Below, piece by piece: positions 5,494-8,563 of a DNA stretch of 8,563 nt. Source of the DNA: an uncultured Clostridia bacterium (GTDB lineage: Bacteria > Bacillota > Clostridia > Christensenellales > UBA3700); the NCBI GenBank assembly GCA_947176115.1, contig CAMWPK010000057.1:1-8563 (forward strand). The letters run 5' to 3'. Numbering within the stretch: position 1 is the first letter of the stretch; every line of letters begins with the position of its first letter. The notes under the pieces are model-generated. The model was not told the origin of the DNA, did no database searches, and saw nothing but the letters and a program-made list of their open reading frames with translations. The translations under genes were made by a program, and so were the position numbers.

Positions 5494-6811
5494 TACCGTT
5501 CTCCCTTAACGATTTGACTATCATATCAAAATGCTCTCCTCTCTCTACGTAGCTTGAGTATCTGTCAAAGCTTGAAGTCGTGGGAGAAAATAAGATATTC
5601 TCAACGTCCTTGCTTACGGCAAGTTCCGTAGCTCGCTCCAAGGAAGAAGTTATCTCAAAAGTGTACTCGTGATAAGAAGGCAAAAATTGCATAATCGAAT
5701 ACACGTTGTCGCCGGTAGCGATAATGTGTCTAATGGTATCGGGAAGCGAAGAGAAAAATCCGTCGTAAGCAATTCCCTTGTCGTATCCGCCGACTATGAG
5801 CGCAGTTTTGTCGCCCATAGACTTGCAAGCCTTAATGGTGCTGTCTATATTCGTAGCCTTTGAATCATTGAAGAATTTTTTACCAAAGCGATATCCGATA
5901 AATTGATTACGGTATCTAGGCGGTTGAAAATTTTTTATAGCCGAAATTATATCTTTACTCTCTACTCCAAGCAATCTGCAAGTTAGAATCGCAGTCATAA
6001 CGTTCTGATAATTGTAATCGCCCTTGAGAGGTATATCCTCAATCGACATAAACTCGCGCTCTCCATCGATATTGAGATAAATCTTACCCTCTCTCAAATA
6101 CGCTCCTCTGACCGTATGGCGAACACTTGTATAAAAAGTGTTAGAAGAAATCATATTGCTGAAATTTTTGGTAATTTCGTCGTCATAGTTGAGAATGGCG
6201 CAATCGTCTGCGTCTTGATTGATAAATACGTTGAATTTTGCCAATGCGTAATTGCCGATATTTTTGTGTCTTTCAAAATGGTCGGGAGTTACGTTAAGAC
6301 AGCTTGCTATGTACGGGCGAAATTCTTTAATACTCTCTAGCTGAAACGAAGATACTTCCAACACCGCTATCTCATCTTCTTTGATTTTCTCTACGCTCTC
6401 GCAAAACGACTTGCCTATATTACCCAAAGCGTAAGCCTTTTTTCCGCTAGAGTTGAGAATATCGCCAATAAGTTTTGTAGTGGTGGTCTTGCCGTTGGTA
6501 CCCGTCACCGCTACGATTTTGCCTTTGCAAAATCTGTATCCAAGTTCTATCTCGCCTATTACGGGTATGCTATATCTCTTGGCGTACTCTACCAAAGGAT
6601 GCTCTTGGGAAATGCTTGGGGAAATCACTACGAGGTCTTTCCCGTCGATTACGTCAAAAAACTCCAGTCCAGACAAGTCGCTCACCTGAGGATAGCCGGT
6701 CAAGTCTATAGGCTCGTCGCTGTATACGCTGACCCTCGCGCCTTGCGACAGCAAGAGTTTGCTTGCTCCCTTTCCGCTGATACCCCAGCCTATTATTAGT
6801 ACGTTGTGCAT
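5483..6811 (-). CDS. murD: UDP-N-acetylmuramoyl-L-alanine:D-glutamate ligase MurD
   Basis: MurD adds D-glutamate to UDP-MurNAc-L-Ala using ATP, in the cytoplasm. The 442 residues match the family length. Order of domains: N-terminal UDP-binding Rossmann-like domain (LIIGWGISGKGASKLL, 5-20); ATPase domain with P-loop GTNGKTT (104-110), EVSSFQLE (152-159), DHFERH (177-182) and Lys192 in the ALAKF motif, the probable carbamoylated lysine; C-terminal domain with NDSKATN (315-321), GGYDKG (341-346) and SPTTSSFDRY...RGEHF (409-428). Two usual histidines are tyrosine here: L-x-G-x-H-N reads LKGDYN (262-267), and H-R-x-E reads YRNQ (300-303), which also changes Glu to Gln. The ATG at 6811 follows GGAGG (6816-6820), part of which is the last base of the mraY stop codon; the intergenic gap is 8 nt. 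The last 11 nt overlap ftsW. Confidence 0.97.
   Translation of the reverse strand: MHNVLIIGWGISGKGASKLLLSQGARVSVYSDEPIDLTGYPQVSDLSGLEFFDVIDGKDLVVISPSISQEHPLVEYAKRYSIPVIGEIELGYRFCKGKIVAVTGTNGKTTTTKLIGDILNSSGKKAYALGNIGKSFCESVEKIKEDEIAVLEVSSFQLESIKEFRPYIASCLNVTPDHFERHKNIGNYALAKFNVFINQDADDCAILNYDDEITKNFSNMISSNTFYTSVRHTVRGAYLREGKIYLNIDGEREFMSIEDIPLKGDYNYQNVMTAILTCRLLGVESKDIISAIKNFQPPRYRNQFIGYRFGKKFFNDSKATNIDSTIKACKSMGDKTALIVGGYDKGIAYDGFFSSLPDTIRHIIATGDNVYSIMQFLPSYHEYTFEITSSLERATELAVSKDVENILFSPTTSSFDRYSSYVERGEHFDMIVKSLRENGSGE
5501..5507 (-). promoter_or_regulatory. Ribosome binding site supporting the GTG start of ftsW
   Basis: AAGGGAG on the minus strand lies within the last codons of murD, 7 nt before GTG 5491-5493. 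The next in-frame ATG is 16 codons later, inside the first membrane segment, so the GTG start is preferred. Confidence 0.75.
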
Positions 6812-6819
6812 TTGCCCTC

Positions 6820-7827
6820 CTATACGAGGACAGAAATCAAAGCTACCGCGCTTGCAATAAACGTTATAATTGCATAAAAACCTACTACTCTGTTCTCGTG
6901 AATACCTTTATATTCAAGGTGGTGATGATAAGGCGCAATGAGAAAAATTCTCTTTTTTCTTATCTTGAAACTTGCCACCTGCAATATTACTGATATGCAC
7001 GAAACTATATACATTATGCCTGTTAAAAGAATAATTAACGGTTGAGAAATAAAAATTGCCATACAAGCTAGCGCTCCGCCCATTGCCAGCGACCCTGTGT
7101 CGCCCATAAATATCTTGGCAGGATGATTATTATGCCATACAAAAGCAAGCGTCGCGCCCAACAGCGCCACCGTAAAATACTCTAGCGACAACAACTCTTG
7201 GGTATAAAAAGTCTGCCCCATTTGACTTGCGCTATAGTAACACACGTATATTATAATCGCATAGAAAATAAGATTGACCGACGAACTTTTTGCCACCAAT
7301 CCGTCAAGACCGTCGGTGAGATTGACGGCATTGCTCATTGCTATATAGATAATCATGCAAAATGGCATAAACCACCACTTCATATCCACAGTGACGTCGC
7401 AAAAAGGCAGTTCTATCGCTGATCCGATATAACTGTTTTTATAGCAATATATAGACGCAATTACGGCAATGCCAAGCTGACCTATAATCTTCTGATAGGC
7501 CTTTAGTCCCTCGTTGTGCTTAAGTTTTACTTTGAGAAAATCGTCAAGAAGCCCAACCAAACCGTAACTCAACGTAATTGCCATAGCAACGACGCCCATT
7601 TTACCGCCGTTTATAGAAAAAATTGCTGTAATTACAGCCATCGGCAACAAGAAGATTATTCCGCCCATGGTAGGCGTACCGCTCTTTCCCTCATGCTTGT
7701 CCACGTACTTAAGGATAGGCTGTCCTGCCTTAAGCGCTCTCATTACTCTGACGACAAGCGGAGCAATAAGCATGGCTAAAGCAAATGAGCTTATCAACGC
7801 AAGTATAATCTTTATTTCTACACTCAT
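6820..7827 (-). CDS. mraY: Phospho-N-acetylmuramoyl-pentapeptide transferase MraY
   Basis: MraY moves phospho-MurNAc-pentapeptide from UDP to undecaprenyl phosphate, making lipid I on the inner face of the membrane. The 335 residues are hydrophobic, with about ten membrane segments. Seen motifs: GQPIL..VD.HEGKSGTPTMGG (35-56), catalytic-site aspartates Asp95-Asp96 in GLLDDFLKV, NAVNLTDGLDGL (166-177) with Asp172/Asp175, HPAKIFMGDTGSLAMGG (235-251) with Asp243, and the cytoplasmic HHH motif at 301-303 in PYHHHLEYKG. The start ATG 7827 overlaps the murE stop by 4 nt (ATGA) and is preceded by GGAGG at 7831-7835, only 3 nt away, which suggests tight coupling to murE translation. murF, often found between murE and mraY, is absent, as in the B. 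subtilis order. Confidence 0.98.
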   Translation of the reverse strand: MSVEIKIILALISSFALAMLIAPLVVRVMRALKAGQPILKYVDKHEGKSGTPTMGGIIFLLPMAVITAIFSINGGKMGVVAMAITLSYGLVGLLDDFLKVKLKHNEGLKAYQKIIGQLGIAVIASIYCYKNSYIGSAIELPFCDVTVDMKWWFMPFCMIIYIAMSNAVNLTDGLDGLVAKSSSVNLIFYAIIIYVCYYSASQMGQTFYTQELLSLEYFTVALLGATLAFVWHNNHPAKIFMGDTGSLAMGGALACMAIFISQPLIILLTGIMYIVSCISVILQVASFKIRKKRIFLIAPYHHHLEYKGIHENRVVGFYAIITFIASAVALISVLV

Positions 7828-8563
7828 ACTCCTCCCTCTGCCGTCGCGGATAATAACTCTTGCATATCCGAGTAAGGCTTTTTGACATTGTTTTCATCAA
7901 TATAATTTTCGCTACCTTTGCCAGCTATGAACACGCAGTCGCCTTGCTTGGCAAGTTCGACGCCAAGTCGTATGGCTTTCGCCCTGTCAAGTTCGACGTA
8001 AAGATGTCCCTTGGGATTGATACCTTGCAAAATGTCGCTTGCAATTCCCTCTCTGCTTTCCGTACGCGGATTATCGGAAGTGACGATAACTACGTCGCTC
8101 ATTTCACTTGCTATCTTGCCCATTATAGGACGCTTAGTCACATCCCTGTCACCACCGCACCCAAAGATGGTAATGACTTTTTTATCCGTCATATTTCTTC
8201 CCTCTCTGAGCAAATTGAATATACCGTCCGGGGTATGCGCAAAGTCAACGACGTATGTTATTCCGTCCTTGCGAAGTACGTTAAATCTACCGTCGGGAGG
8301 ATTTATTTCAGGCAAGTTTTTCATTATCACACTGTTGGACAGTCCTACTTTTTTAGCTACGACAAGAGCGCCCAATATATTGTAGACGTTAAACTTTCCA
8401 AAAAATTTGCAATCTATATCCAAAATTTCGTCAAGCACGTTGGCAACAAAACTCTCTCCGTAATCTCTGGACGTAACGTTGATAGCAAAGGCGTCGCTTG
8501 CAGTTTCAAGTCCGTAAGTAATTATTGGCAGGATATTTTCTTTTATAATCGGCAAGCCAAAAG
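7824..8563 (-). CDS. murE: UDP-MurNAc-tripeptide synthetase MurE, meso-DAP type (5' part missing)
   Basis: MurE adds the third residue of the stem peptide to UDP-MurNAc-L-Ala-D-Glu. The frame is open to the window edge at 8563, so only about 246 C-terminal residues of a usual 480-500 are present; the P-loop and UDP-binding domain lie outside. Seen: FGKFNVYN (8379-8402), PPDGRFN followed by VDFAHTPDG (the usual YAHTPD with Phe), FGCGGDRDVTKRPIMG, then DNPRTE (8058-8075) and GKGSENY. DNPR together with the Gly and Glu of GKGxE is the meso-diaminopimelate recognition pattern; lysine-adding enzymes differ at the DNPR position. The common GKGHE has Ser in place of His. The stop TGA overlaps the mraY start. 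The TTG at 8555 is internal and not a real start. Product assignment is secure, and substrate choice is inferred from the motif. Confidence 0.96.
   Translation of the reverse strand, partial: FGLPIIKENILPIITYGLETASDAFAINVTSRDYGESFVANVLDEILDIDCKFFGKFNVYNILGALVVAKKVGLSNSVIMKNLPEINPPDGRFNVLRKDGITYVVDFAHTPDGIFNLLREGRNMTDKKVITIFGCGGDRDVTKRPIMGKIASEMSDVVIVTSDNPRTESREGIASDILQGINPKGHLYVELDRAKAIRLGVELAKQGDCVFIAGKGSENYIDENNVKKPYSDMQELLSATAEGGV

Noticed and set aside
8553..8555. TTG as the murE start
   Set aside because: The frame stays open to the window edge and starting here would drop the P-loop and UDP-binding domains. It is an internal codon.
1..8563. A novel multi-gene system, mobile element, CRISPR array, tRNA or riboswitch
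   Set aside because: All sequence except short gaps is explained by eight recognised dcw genes on one strand; no direct-repeat arrays, transposase motifs, tRNA-like folds or long structured leaders were seen.

Overview
The window is a run of division and cell-wall (dcw) genes, all on the minus strand. The organism is probably an uncultured, low-to-moderate-GC member of the Bacillota (Clostridia-like). This rests on the Bacillus/Clostridium-type gene order, a SpoVE/FtsW-like SEDS protein, strong AGGAGG-type ribosome binding sites and a DNPR-type MurE, which indicates meso-diaminopimelate peptidoglycan. Lineage placement is inference. There is no sign of mobile DNA, CRISPR, RNA genes or a plus-strand gene.

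In the direction of transcription (high to low coordinates) the genes are: murE (3' half only, entering at 8563), mraY, murD, ftsW/spoVE, murA, ftsQ/divIB, then a 135-bp AT-rich gap, ftsA, and ftsZ (first 329 codons; the end is beyond base 1). From murE to ftsQ the genes overlap or nearly touch (4-nt overlap, 8-nt gap, 11-nt overlap, 56-nt gap, 1-nt gap). Each visible start has a Shine-Dalgarno sequence, so this part looks like one translationally coupled operon. It supplies MurA (first committed step), MurD and MurE (amino-acid ligases), MraY (lipid I), FtsW (glycan polymerase) and FtsQ (divisome scaffold). murG, murC, murB and murF are not between these genes. The absence of murG between ftsW and murA is the clearest departure from the common order.

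The gap at 2185-2319 holds the most interesting signal: a perfect consensus sigma-A promoter (TTGACA, 17 bp, TATAAT) whose predicted +1 is the A of the ftsA start codon. The bases just before that ATG are all A/T with no Shine-Dalgarno, and an in-frame stop lies close upstream. ftsA, and through it ftsZ, therefore seems to be made from a leaderless mRNA, while ftsZ and the six other genes have ordinary ribosome binding sites or, for murE, an unseen start. The -10 lies in a 24-bp perfect palindrome built from an 8-bp repeat.

The proteins are recognisable but several are divergent. FtsZ has about 14 extra residues between its T2 and T3 regions. FtsA has eroded nucleotide-binding motifs. MurD has Tyr at two usual His positions. 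The SEDS protein has lost the usual P-D-x-G motif while keeping its catalytic Asp. I see no wholly new system; the novelty is in regulation and sequence divergence of a core cluster.
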